Source of the DNA: Syngnathus acus
Taxonomy: Eukaryota > Chordata > Actinopteri > Syngnathiformes > Syngnathidae
DNA: 64,000 bases
Assembly: GCF_901709675.1 (NCBI RefSeq)
Contig: NC_051107.1
Coordinates: 152,001-216,000, forward strand
Reading direction: 5' to 3'
The notes below the pieces were generated by a model. That model was not told the DNA's origin and did not search any database. It worked only from the letters and a program-made list of their open reading frames with translations. The translations under genes and the position numbers were made by a program. Shown piece after piece: positions 1-13,100 of this stretch (positions within the stretch are counted from its first letter, which is position 1; the number at the start of each line of letters is the position of its first letter).

Positions 1-772
1 TGAGTGATCTTGCGAAACAATATGGCCAGAAAATGTCAACAATTTTGATGATCGAGTGATGACGATTAAGCAGAAAGAAGCTCTTAAAGCGGTCAAGCCA
101 TCCAAGGGGATCACCATCATCTCTAAACGTCACAGCCCTACCGTGGAAAAGATGGAACGCCTTTTTTTTTTTTTTTTTTTGTTAGCAATCTGCAAAGCGG
201 TCGAGTGATGGTGAGGAGGAAAGTGAAGCAAAGAAAAGAGCCTGAATCGAGTGGACGTGAAGAGAGTGAAGATGAAATTTAAAAAGAAAACGTAAAAAAA
301 TATAAAAAAAATTAATATGCTACGTTAGTTTTAAGTTAACGTTATGTAAATTGGATAAAAAAATGAAAAATGGTAAAAAATATATATAAAAGATATATAT
401 GACATAAATAATATATGCCATATAAAAAAAATAAGCTAAGTTGGTTTGAAGTTCACATACTGTAAGTTACAGTAAGTTATGGAACGTATGTACGCATCTG
501 TGTCTCTACAGTGACAACAAAACCCCCTTTTTATTGATTATTTCTTTGAAATTGTTTTTTTACATCTCTCTGATATAATGCATTTATTTTATTGATATGT
601 GTAATTATATGCAGTATTTATTTAGGAGTTATCGTTGTTTTTTGGGTGTGGAACGAATTAGACGAATTACAGTGCAATCTTATGGAACTATTTGCTCCAA
701 CATACAACTATATCAACATACAAAGTAGGTCCCAGAACGGATTAAATTCACATGTAGAGATTTGACTGTATC
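1..772 (+). mobile_element. Tigger/pogo-like transposon relic, right part
   Basis: Positions 60-160 translate in broken frames to KEALKAVKPSKG and HSPTVEKMERLL, words typical of the Tigger HTH region; 200-282 encode an acidic C-terminal end (KQRKEPESSGREESEDEI, stop), so the middle of the transposase is deleted. The segment near 758-771 reads as a Tigger-type terminal inverted repeat (TTTGACTGTA). The left end is outside the window. A 19-20 nt T run sits at about 162-181. Confidence 0.55.
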
Positions 773-1028
773 AAAATAAACAATGGCATAAACAAACTTG
801 AAACCAACAATGACTGAACAGAAAGCAGGGAACTAAATACAGACAAGCTGACACGACAATGACAAAAACCTGGACAAAGCGCAGCTGACTGAGGGAACTA
901 GTGTTGGTTCACTATATAGTCTGCAGGAACTGCGTAAAACACAAATAAAATGTGCGCCACACCTTTTTGGGAATCAGTGTTTTGAAAACGTAACAGTAGA
1001 AACATCACAATGACCTTTCAATGGTTAC

Positions 1029-1194
1029 CATTGCCTTGATGCCTTCCGGAAAGAGGAACCGGTTGTAGAGTATGTCTACAGTGTCATTGGGTTCAACAGC
1101 ACACTCCCTCTGCAGCAGGATCGGTCCGGTATCCAGACCATCATCGGCCCAAAATACCGTGAAGCCAGCTTTTTTATCACCGTGGATCAAGGTC
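1029..1194 (-). CDS. aldh1l2: ALDH1L2 coding exon 4
   Basis: A 166-nt exon (acceptor GTCAG, donor GTAACC) ending at ...FPEGIKAM. It carries the [15 protein letters not shown] segment with the catalytic Asp. The next exon lies left of the window. Confidence 0.93.
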
Positions 1195-4100
1195 CTGACG
1201 ACACAAAGGGCAGAAAAGGAAATTACAAATTACTTTATATAAGTGATTGGTGGAGATAAAATTGATGTAAAAATTGGCATGCCTCTTTTGGGAATATAAT
1301 AAAAATGTCCTTTGACTCCTTGGTTTAATTTTAGAAAGTAGTTTTGGTTGCAAGCACCAGACTGATGGAATGACTTCAAGCAACTTCAAAACATTTAAGC
1401 AGTGCTGTATTGACTTTTATGTTATCCATTGATGCAGATTTGACCAATAAGAATGATATGTTTTTGTCACTTTCATTTTATTTGATTATTTTACATTTAT
1501 TGTTTTCCATTCAAATATTTACACACAACAACACAAGTTGCTTAAACACTGTCACATTTGTAAACAACTTTCTTCTGCCATCATGCCATCACAGAGCACA
1601 TTTGCACGTACTATTAATTTCTTTTGAGAGAGGGGAAATTCAGAATACATGGCTGGGATCATGTAGATCAGCGATCCCCGACCTTCTTAGCACCAAGGAC
1701 CGGATTTTTGTCAGACAATATTTTCACGGACCGGTGTTTGATGACGTCACAATTTTTGCAACAAAAACCTCTCAAAACAATTCTAGAAAATACAAATCAA
1801 ATGTCCAAAGTATCAATAAATCAAATAATCACAGACTGCACATGGTTTTTAGAAGTTTTCTTCGCAAAAATCCTCCGCGTTTGAACTCAAATCCCATTTC
1901 CGCAAAACAGACGAACCACAGTCTTTTCAGCCAATCATATAGCGTGACGTTTTCAATAGTGTTAGGGAGCTGATCTGAACACTGAGTGAATGTGGTGCCG
2001 GCTTTTAAGGTGTGGCGGATAAATTCAACAAGATAAAATTATACGATCGGCATAAAAACAATGGTATTGTGGTGCCAAAGGAAAGGAGACGGAGGTGTGT
2101 CGCAAAAAACTTTACCGAATATACTCGTAAAACGAGGAATAGAAAGAACACACACCACGGTATCAACACACCCTTCAACTTTTAGCTCCATGGTGGACTT
2201 CTGTATGCAAACACCTCTGCAACTTTATTCGCAGCGTCCTCATAACATCGCGCCAAAAACACGAGTAATGTGTTTTGTTCACGTCACGAGGTTTAGGAGA
2301 GAATCCGGTCCATGTTTCAAAATAAAACTTGCTCAGACTCAGATAAATAAAACGGAAATGCAAGTTATTTATACTTTCTTGTGTGGCCCTTTACCAGTTC
2401 GCGGCCCGGGGGTTGAAGACCACTGATGTAGATCATGTAGGCACCCCCGTTTTATAACTGAGGATGGGTCAGGCTACATTCATCGTTTAATGTGCCCCTG
2501 ATGGGCCTCAAATATATTCCAGATAAAACATCTGGAAGTAGTGTTTGCCCAATGTTTTCGCTTCTTTCTAGCAGAAGCCTGACGGTCCTCTGACCAGGGA
2601 CGTGCGGTCAGAGGAGGCAAGGGAGGCTACGCCTCCACTACCATCATGAAAAGGGGAAAAACAAATTCAATTGTTTTTATTATAGTCATTTTCCTTTTAA
2701 TTTCAATAATTTTGTATCATTTTGAACCAAAATCGCTGAATTTTTATAGTTATTTTAAAACCGAAGACGATTCGCTCGGAGGAGGCAACGTCCTGTCTAG
2801 CCTCCTCTGAGGATTGCGTAATCACACGGCTGCCTATGTTGACAGGCTATGCAGTTAGACTGAACTGCTATGTCTTTATGTCGCTGTTTAATGTTTAAGT
2901 GTTCAAACACTGTGGCTATATTAATTAATTTCCGTAGTTAAGCTGCTGTATATAATATCTTGTGTTTTATGTCATCTGTCTGTAACGTCGTGTTTCTTTA
3001 GATGAACAAAACGGCTTTGAAAAGAGATCTTACGGAGGCTATGAAAAAAGGTTTTCCAGCCTTATGGCAGGGGGTGCTAGTGATCCCGGGATGCTTCATG
3101 CGCCTACATGTAGAATAAGAGATCTCCAATTCAAATTTACAGTGAACAACTGAGGAGCAGTCGTCCATTTGTTTCGTTTTACATTCAGTTTTTTTTTTTT
3201 TCTCCATTTTTACATTTCGTTTTACAATGGAGGATTACATATCCAAACGATTTTCAACTATGGACTTTCGGTCGAAGCAGGAGGTCTTCAGTAAAGGAAG
3301 ACCAACTCCGGAGTTAAAAGGTTTGATTTGGACAACGGGACTTCGGAACGGAGTGGTACGCACGATCGAAAACAAGTGTTTCATTTCATGTGCTTTATTG
3401 AGTGTTTTTATGTGTGAAGACTGCTGATATGAGATTTTAATTAAAATAGTTCAAATTAAATAATGAATAGGCCACACTAGAGCAGCGTTCCTCAACCTTT
3501 TTTGTGACACGGTTAGGTGCCGGACAAATTTTACAGGGGGGGCGTCAGTGCCTCCCCAGTCATGAACCTCACCGCACGTCACTGCCTCTGACATCAGCGG
3601 AAAGGTTATCTCAAAGTTCCAGCTGAGAAAAACCGCTTCACAAGATGTTGCCACCAGGGACGCAGTACATTAAGTGAAAATCCATGAATGCCTATAAAAA
3701 CAAATGTGTTTGTGTTTTTTTTATTGCCGTTTTTCATTGGTTAACATGAAAACAGGGAGTTAATTTAAAAAGTAAGTGAAAACGGAGAATGACAGTGATG
3801 GACTACTGCCTAATGGTCACAAAAGACTATTACCAGTTGATGGCTGAGGCTCCTCTGTGGAGTGGAAGGATGGAGGGGTGGTAAATGATGGAGCCATGCT
3901 TGGGATAATCGATGATGTTCATGGGGATGAACTGAGAGCAGAAAGGCATCACATTGATGTCAGCATCCACCGCCATGTAGGCCTCGACTACTTCTGGGAT
4001 GGGTTTTCCTTTCACTCGCCACCGTGGAAACTTGAACACTGGTGTGCCATCCTTCTCTGCTGCCAAGGCTGAAAAAGCAAGTGACGGAGTAAATTTTCCA

Positions 4101-7100
4101 AATTGCCACTATTGTTTTAATTACCTTTTATGATAAAAAATTTTCCTCAGTCGTGTTGGTGCATTTGTCAGATCCCAATTGAAATATTCCGAACAACTTG
4201 TTTAATCTTTACATCATCACTTGAGTAAATCAAAACAGCAGTTGCAAATGCTTTGGCACATTTTTTTTATATTTTGTTGTTTTGTCTATTTTCTTTGTAT
4301 TTGCAATGCTGCCTTTGCCTTTTTGTATCAGTGTTTTAAAGTTAGTATTAGTTAGTATTGCCTATCTGTTTATTTATCTGTGCATTTCTGTATTTATTGG
4401 ATGGATGAATGAATGGATGGATGGATGGATGGATGGATGGATGGATGGATGGATGGATGGATGGATGGATGGATGGATGGATGGATGGATGGATGGATGG
4501 ATGGATGGATGGATGGATGGATGGATGGATGGATGGATGGATGGATGGATGGATGGATGGATGGATGGATGGATGGATGGATGGATGGATGGAATTGAAT
4601 CATAACTGATTTTTGTTTAAAATTAAGTCCTGTTTTTAATAAAGGGATGGAAATCAAACATTTTTAAATCGGATTTATCGATCAATTGCCAAAATAATTA
4701 CAATTATAAAATTATTATTAATTAGTTGCAGCCTTACAATGTTTTATTTGTCAATAACTTACAATACAAACATTAATCGTGTATCCTCTCTCTCCAAACC
4801 AATCTTCCACAGGGCTTAAGATGTAATTTACAATTTCAACAAAAAAATGGTCAAACCTTTTAGCCAAAATTAACATCACACATCCTTTTGAAATATCAAC
4901 TAATGATTGACAAAAAGTGTATTTTGCAGGTAATCCACGATTATTTACTATTTGTACATAGTTTTGAGAAATGCACTATACATTTTTCAAGTTTAGAATA
5001 TGATACGAGCTTGAAAAATGTATAGTGCATTTCTCAAAAGTATATGTACATTTTTCAAGTTTAGAATATGATTCGAGAAATGGACCAAGGCCCCTCCATG
5101 AGTCGTCACCTTACCGTGTTGGAGGGGTTTGCGCGCCCCAATGATCCTAGGAGCCATGTTGTCTGGGGCTTCATGCCCCTGGTAGGCAAATACCCATGGC
5201 AAAAGGGTCCTAGGTGAGGGGCCAGACAAAGCACGGCTCACACAAGCCCCTTATGAAGAAAAACATAAATGGACTTCGTTTTCCCTTGCCCGGACGCGGG
5301 TCACCGGGGCCCCCCCTCTGGAGCCAGGCCTGAAGGTGGGGCTCGAAGGCGAGCGTCTGGTGGCCGGGCCTTCGCCTAACCCGGTCGGGCACAGCTCGAA
5401 AAGGAAACGTGGGTCCCCCTTCCCATGGGCTCACCACCTGTGGGAGGGGCTAAAGGGGTCGGGTGTAGTGTAAACTGGGTGGCGGCCAAAGGCAGGGACC
5501 TTGGCGGTCAAATCCCCGGCTGCAGAAGCTGGCTCTTGGGACATGGAATGTCACCTCTCTGGCTGGAAAAGAGCCTGAGCTGGTGTGCGAGGCTGAAAAG
5601 TTCCGACTAGACATAGTCTTGCCTCCACACACAGTTTGGGTTCCGGTACAAGCCCTCTCGAGAGGGGCTGGACTCTCTTCCACTCTGGAGTTACCCACGG
5701 TGAGAGGCGACGAGCAGGTGTACCTATTGCCCCCCCGGCTGGGCACCTGTACATTGGGGTTCACCCCGGTGAACGAGAGGGTAGCCTCCCTCCGCATTCG
5801 GGTGGGGGGACGGTTCCTGACTGTTGTTTGTGCCTATGCACCGAACAGCAGCTAAGAGTACCCACCCTTTTTGGGGTCCTTAGAAGAAGTGCTGGAGAGC
5901 GCTCTTTCTGGGGACTCTATCGTTCTACTGGGTGACTTCAATGCTCACGTGGGCAATGAGAGTGAGACCTGGAGTCAGCACCTCCAAATCCGAGTCCATG
6001 GTCCTCGGTCGGAAAAGGGTGGAATGCCCTCTCCGGGGATGAGATCCTGTCCCAAGTGGAGGAGTTCAAGTATCTTGGGGTCTTGTTCACGAGTGAGGGC
6101 AGGATGGAGCGCGAGATCGACAGGCGGCTCGGTGCAGCGTCGGCAGTAATGCGGACTCTGTACCGGTCCGTCGTGGAGAAGAGAGCGCTGAGCCAAAAGG
6201 CAAAGCTCTCAATTTACCGGTCGATCTGCGCTCCTACCCTCACCTATGGTCACGAGCTATGGGTCGTGACCGAAAGAACGAGATCCCGGATACAAGCGGC
6301 CGAAATGAGTTTCCTCCACAGGGTGTCGGGGCTCTCCTTTAGAGATAAGGTGAGAAGCTTGGTCATCCGGGAGGGACTCGGAGTAGAGCTGCTGCTCCTC
6401 CACGTTGAGAGGAGCCAAATGAGGTGGCTCGGGCATCTCATCAGGATGCCTCCTAGACCCCTCCCTGGGGAGGTGTTCCGGGCATGTCCCACCGGTAGGA
6501 GACCTCGCGGACGACCCAGAACGCGCTGGAGAGACTATGTCTCTCGGCTGGCCTGGGAACGCCTTGGGATCCCCCGGGATGAGCTGGATGAAGTGGCTGG
6601 GAAGAGGGAAGTCTGAGAGTCCCTCCTAAAGCTGCTGCCCCCGCAACCCTGCCCCAGCAACCGGGAAGAGGATGGATGAATGGATGGATGGATGGATGGA
6701 TGGATGGATGGATGGATGGATGGAAGGAAATGGACCAAGGCGACTGAGGTAGTGTTTTGAATATTGTCACTGTCATTTTATTTGTACCTGTATTGAAGGG
6801 GGGGGGGGGCTAATTTGAAAATTAAGAGTGTGAGGAAAAAAGCAGAAAATTCAATTTTCGGAATAAGTGGCTGTTTATTATCAGCATGTATTTGGTTGTG
6901 CAACCACACATTTGATTTTGTTTTCAAGTTAAAAGTCCTGTTAAAAAACGTTAAAACAAATGTTATGTATTCAATAAATAATACTGTTTCAAGCATTTCG
7001 GTGCATCTCACAATTACAAGTTACAAACTGACTTCATGAGGTTGGCAACCAAACAAATTCAAGACATAAGTCAGGGTGCCACAGTATCAATCGTATTTTT

Positions 7101-10100
7101 AGGGCTGCTTACCCAGTTAATCACTAAACCTGTAATCGTTCAGTTACAATTTCCCAACAGCCAGTGCTCCAACTCACGCCACACTTATCTTTACAAACAT
7201 TTGAGGGTAAGGGAGGGGTAATGACAGGTTAGTCAGAAGGACATGACCACAGCTCACCAATAGCTGGAAAAACAGGGCACAAAAATCCTTTTTGAGAGCA
7301 GTCAGTGTGCATGACATGATCTCAACGCAGACCGCTGTCAAAACATACAGTGGGTCAACAGATGACAAAGTCCATTGTGATAAGTTTATACTTTATACCA
7401 GTGATCCCCAACCTTTTTTGCGCCACGGACCGGTTACGTGTCAGAAATATTTTCGCGGACCGGCCTTTATATAAATAAATAATAGATTTATATAACTAAA
7501 TAATACATTTATATAAATAAATAATACGTTTATAATAAATATATGAATACGATGAAATAAAATGATACGACTGGCATAAAAACAAGTATAAACGACATTA
7601 AAATAAAACTCACCATTACATTGAATTTGTGGGAGCACTGAGCTTGTTTCTCAGAAACGAGCCGGTCCCATCTAGGCGTAATCGGAGACAATGACACCCG
7701 AAGTGGTTAAGGTTTGTCTTTTAATGCAGGATGCTTGGTCTCCATGTGCCGAAACAGTTTTGAGGGCTTCATTGCCTCGTTAGCTAGCCTGTCGCCACAT
7801 ATTATGCAGAGTGGGCTTGGCGCGTCATAGTCTTTTAAATGCAGCTTTCCTTTTCTTAGAAGTCGTAGCCTCTTCTTCTTCCGTCTCCTCATTGGGCTTT
7901 TTTCCCTTTCCGAAGAAGCTTTCCAAACATCTCTGTTTCTTGCTCATTTTTGCTTGCTTCGCGGGCTCAACTGAGGTGACATGTCACATGACCGAGACGA
8001 GCGTCTTGACCTGAACCGACGGATGTAATTGGGAGAGAATCGCCAATTTTTTTATATTTTTCAAAATAAATACTTACTCATTTTTGCTAGCTTTGCGGGC
8101 TCGACTGGGGAAACATGTCACGTGACCGGGACGAGCGTCTTGACCTGAATTAATTGATCGTCGATTAAAACAATTTTTTTTTTTTTTCTGTGTGGCTTGG
8201 CGGCCCGGTACAAAGTGACCCACGGACCGATACCGGTCCGCGGCCCGGTGGTTGGGGACCACTGTTTTATACTACTTTAAACTCAGAAGATTACTTCAAC
8301 GAATAAACAAAAACTCAAATTGTGAGGATAATATTTGTCAATAGGTGTGTAAGTGTATTGAGTGTCCGAGAGGTAAAAACCACATGACCTTGCACTTTCC
8401 AAGAAATAAATGTGGCTCCTACACTTTTTTTCTGTTAACATGGCATCAATGGAACAGGCCAACCTTCAGAATTACACGAGCATTTAAGCTTCCGTCAGTC
8501 AATCTATAAACCCGAAACAATTCAATACCATTTTTTAATCCCATACAGCACAAGTACCGTATTTTTCGCAACAAAAGGCGCACTGGATTATAAGGCGCAC
8601 CCTCATTGAATTTTTTATTTTAGAAATTATTTCATATATAGGGCGCACCGGAGTAAAAGGCGCATAAAATAGAAGCTATACTGCAACAAACTGAGGTTGA
8701 CTAGGGTTGCGGTATGCATCCACTAGCCCAGCACATCCGGCCCACGGGACCGTTTAATCCGGCCCGCCAACCCTGAACAAATTGTATTATTAAACATTTT
8801 TTTTGGTCATTTTGCCTGCAATGACTGCGTTTCCCCAGTAGATGGGGAACCGCTCGCCTGCGCATTTACTACCGGAAGCCGTGTCAGAAAGCACGGTGCA
8901 CACTCACAAGTGCGTGTACGTACTCAGTAGTACGGACATGGCGCACTCGCGCTCTATTTGTATCAGTCTCGAATTTAGAGCGTGGGCTGTGACGACAGCA
9001 TTCTTGTAATTCGCGCGCTGAGCTTTCAGATACAGTTTTACGCTAAAGCCACCCACAAACCTTCCCCTGGAATCCTTCTATTAAAATGAGTCGTCCAAGG
9101 AAAAGCAAGGTGGACACAGTGCCGAGTGTTTAAAAAAAGAGTGGCCAATTTGGCTTGACGTACGCGACGTGACGTTCAGCCACATCAACATCAACCCGTC
9201 ACAGATCGAGGTAAACGGACCAACACCTCGGATCTCTCCTAAGAATTGCCACAACAAATTTTACTCCAGACTATGACGCACTAGCAAAAAAGGGAGACCA
9301 ACAACACTGTTCCCACTGAAAATGAAGGGGAGGCTCTCAAGTTTGTTGTAAAAAAATGCATTTTGAATATGATTTGTACACATAGCAGGGATTGAAACTA
9401 GCGACCATTCTCATTTTCAAACAATGCAGGATGCTCAAGGACATTGATGCACCACCTGTTTGCGACTAATCTTAACCTGTAAAGTTCTTAAGGCTTACTT
9501 TAAGGAAGTGTTTCCCGTTTCCTCACCTCTGTTACCAGGTGTTTGTGAGTTAAAACTCTGCTCTGATTTTCAGATACCCCTCACCGTGTTGCCGTTTTGA
9601 TTGCTTGATTTGGATGTATGCTTTCACCGATTCTTCAAGATGATATATTTGGTCAGAATGTTTGCCGTTTGATGTGATCTCATAAAATAAACATCTTTCA
9701 TTAATCTGACCTGCAGGCACTGAAGTGATGGAGACTGTTATTCATAATAACAGTGTCGTATTTTATGAGAATCACTGATAGCAGTTTTTTAGTGAATTAT
9801 TTATATATATTTATATAAGTGTCTTTGGGTCATTGAAAAGCGCTATATAAATTGAATGAATTATTATTATTTATTTTTATTTTTTTTTAATGCTGTTAAT
9901 AAATGCATTTGTTTTCAAAAAACTTGTTTGGAATATCCATGCTTTACTACCTACTAAAGGCCAAAATATTTTATGCAATGACCTTTACAGGTCGCTTATA
10001 TTACTTCACACAAACACTACGTCCATCTGCTCCTGGTTCGGCCTTCCGGTCCAAATTTAGAACCCAGTTCGGCCCGCGAGTCAAAATGTTTGCCCACCCC

Positions 10101-13100
10101 TGCACTAGCCAATAACCAATGAGCCCTCTGTAAACAATCGTGTTTCTCAAACTATCTCCTATAAAATGATCAGAACTGACTAAAGTTCGATCTAAGCATC
10201 GATACTGCTTACCTATTTTTCCCTTCCATATCGATCTGTAAATTTACTCGAAACATTAACAGAGCAGCCTATTTTGACATGAAATAGCCTCGTGCGTATA
10301 GCAGCTATCACTATAGCATTAGTCACCCGCAAACTCCCATGAGCCTCAGCTCGCAGACTCCCATGAGCCTCAGCAAAGTGTAAACAATCGCGTTTCTCAA
10401 ACGATCTCGTATAAAATGATCGGAACTGACGAAAGTTCGATCTAACACATTGGTACAGCTTACCTATGTTTCCCTTCCATATCGATCCGTAAATTTACTC
10501 GAAACATTAACAGAGCAGCCTATTTTGACTTGAAATAGCCTCGTGCGTATAGCAGCTATCATTATAGCATTAGCCACCCGCAAACTCCCATGAGCCTCAG
10601 CTCGCAGACACCCATGAGCCTCAGCAAAGTGTAAACAATCGCGTTTCTCAAACAATCTCCTATAAAATGATCGGAACTGACTAAAGTTCGATCTAACACA
10701 TTGGTACAGCAAGGACGCACGGAGCCTTTGGCAGGGCAATCAGACCATCACGGACTACAAGCCCGCGCCGCAGAGCTGTGAGGGCGACGTCCGTCTGCTC
10801 AACAATCTCAACCGCTTCTTTGCTCGCTTCGACGCTCAGAACAGCACTTGCCCGCTGAAGACCCCTGCCCCTCCACAAGAGCAGCCCCTGTGCCTCTCTG
10901 CTGATAGCGTGAGGAGGGCGCTTGCCGCTATCAACACCCGTAAGGCGGCGGGCCCTGACAACATCCCAGGTCGAGCGCTGAAGGACTGCGCTGGGGAGCT
11001 GACGGGTGTCTTTACGGACATCTTTAACATTTCCCTGCAGCAGGCCATCGTCCCTTCGTGTTTCAAGGCTGCCACCATCGTACCTGTGCCGAAGAAACCT
11101 GCCCCGTCCTGCTTCAATGACTACCGCCCCGTGGCACTGACGCCCATCATCATGGAGTGCTTTGAGCGGCTTGTCATGGAGCACATCAGATCCATTCTCC
11201 CCCCCCCACCATAGACCCCTTCGAGTTTGCGTACCGAGCCAAACGGTCCTCTGAGGATGCCATCTGCTCTGCCCTCCACTCGGCCCTCACCCACCTGGAG
11301 AGTAGGGACTCGTATGTGAGATTGCTGTTTGTGGACTTCAGTTCTGCCTTCAACACCATTGTGCCACAACGACTCATCTGCAAACTCCCCAAGCTGGGCC
11401 TCAGTACCTACCTCTGCAACTGGCTACTAGACTTCCTCTGTCAGAGGCCTCAGGTGGTACGTGTTAGCGACAAAATCTCCGCCAGCATCACGCTGAGCAC
11501 GGGGGCCCCCCAAGGCTGCATGCTCAGTCAGCTGCTCTTCACCCTGCTGACGCATGACTGCGCTGCAACCTACAGCCCCAACCACATGGTGAAATTTGCT
11601 GACGACACGACTCTGGTGGGTCTCATCACCAAGGGCGACGAGACTCAATACAGGTTGGAGGTTGACCTTCTGACCACGTGGTGCAAGGACAACAACCTCC
11701 TGCTGAACGTCAACAAGACCGAGGAGATTGTTGTTGACTTCCGGAAGGGTCACACCCAACACCTGCCGCTGACCATCGATGGTGCTGTGGTGGAGAGGGT
11801 GAGCAGCACCAGGTTCCTGGGGGTGCACATCAGTGAGGATCTCTCCTGGTCCACCAACACCGCATCCCTGGCGCAGAAGGCCCAGCGCCGCCTGTACTTC
11901 CTGCGGAAACTCAGGCGAGCAAGTGCTCCTCCGGCCGTCATGACTACATTTTACCGTGGCACCATTGAGAGCGTCCTCTCCAGTTGTATCACTGTTTGGG
12001 GTGGTAGCGGCACTGAATACAACATGAAGGCCCTGCAGCGCATAGTGAACACGGCTGGTAAGGTTATTGGTGCTTCACTCCCCTCCTTGAAGGACATTTA
12101 CACCTCCCATCTCACCCGCAAGGCGACCACGACTGTGAGTGATGTGAGTCACCCCGCTCACTCTTTGTTCGATCTTCTGCCCTCTGGGAAGAGGTACAGG
12201 AGCCTGCGCTCCCGCACCACCAGACTCACCAACAGCTTCATTCTCCAGGCTGTTAGGATCCTGAACTCTCTCCCCCCTTCTGCGTAGCGTCCTGTACTTT
12301 TGCGCTATATTCTGACTGTCTGCTGTATGCACACTTGCTCCATTTTTGCTCCTCTTATTTATTGTGTTATTTGTTTATTTATTATTTATTCATCACTCTT
12401 ATTTATTCATTGTTTGTGCATTCTTGTTTTTATTTTTTTTGTGTTGTTTACTTGTATGTATATTGTGTACTATGTCTTGTCACCGTGGGATAGTGGGAAC
12501 GTAATTTCGATTTCTTTGTGTCTTGGCATGTGAAGAAATTGACATCAGAGCAGACTTTGACTTTGACTTTTGACTTTGTACTGCTTACCTATGTTTCCCT
12601 TACATATCGATCCGTAAATTTACTCGAAACATTAACGGAGCAGCCTATTTTGAAATGAAATAGCCTCACGGGTACAACAGCTATTCAGTGACGCCCCCTG
12701 ACCACGGTTGCCGTAATACTGGGAAGCGATGCGACCTTATAACTTACTAGTCGTACTAAAACATTTTGGCAGAGCACTGTGTACAACCAGTATGGACCAA
12801 CAAATTCATCAATTGATCCATATATAAGGCGCACCGGACTATAAGGCGCACTGGCGGCTTTTGAGAAAATGTTAGGTTTTTAGGTGCGCCTTATAGTCCG
12901 GAAAATACGGTATCCTATTTTTGAATAGTTACAGGTCAATACCAAGCACCGATACCACTAGTACTTTTCACACAGAAAATCTTCCTCCCCAGAAATGATT
13001 TTTAAAAAAATGACATAAACACCTATATATCCCAGTATAACAATTTTCCTTGGAATTACATGACGTTAATGGAAACATTTTCTACTTTTCCCATTTGTAG

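Larger units (their letters stand above)
5092..6726 (+). mobile_element. Rex3-like (RTE-clade) LINE, internally deleted, with 15-bp TSD
   Basis: The copy has the same 5' end (CCTCCATGAGTCGTCACC) and 3' end as the complete-length copy at 40275-43644, and ends in (GATG)n, as reported for Rex3. The 15-bp TSD GAAATGGACCAAGGC occurs at 5077-5091 and 6727-6741. Near 5972-5974 the endonuclease region ([13 protein letters not shown]) joins directly to the late RT region (KSESMVL), so about 1.75 kb present in the other copy is missing, including the RT catalytic core. Coding remnants are frameshifted. Confidence 0.9.
8555..12912. mobile_element. TA-flanked 'TACCGTATTTT...AAGGCGCAC' transposon carrying nested insertions
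   Basis: Left end TACCGTATTTTTCGCA with repeated AAGGCGCAC words; right end ...TATAGTCCGGAAAATACGGTA. Its ends match an uninterrupted relative at 35730-36530. Nested inside are an hAT element (8729-10102), 250-bp tandem repeats (10130 onward) and an L2-type LINE (about 10708-12582). The ends resemble those of the pogo-like elements at 38056 and 44173. It lies in ALDH1L2 intron 2. Confidence 0.75.

Noticed and set aside
4282-4657. Long ORFs of WMDG or IHPS repeats on both strands
   Set aside because: They are translations of the (ATGG)n microsatellite; a repeat with a length unit not divisible by 3 stays open in several frames.
10130-10707. CRISPR-like or satellite array
   Set aside because: Units are 250 bp, directly adjacent and without unique spacers, in a vertebrate intron; it is a local tandem duplication.
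12300-12533. ORFs rich in Leu/Ile/Phe (also at 13521-13927, 27777-27968, 39737-40107) resembling membrane proteins
   Set aside because: All are translations of the AT-rich 3' UTR of one LINE family, repeated four times in the window.
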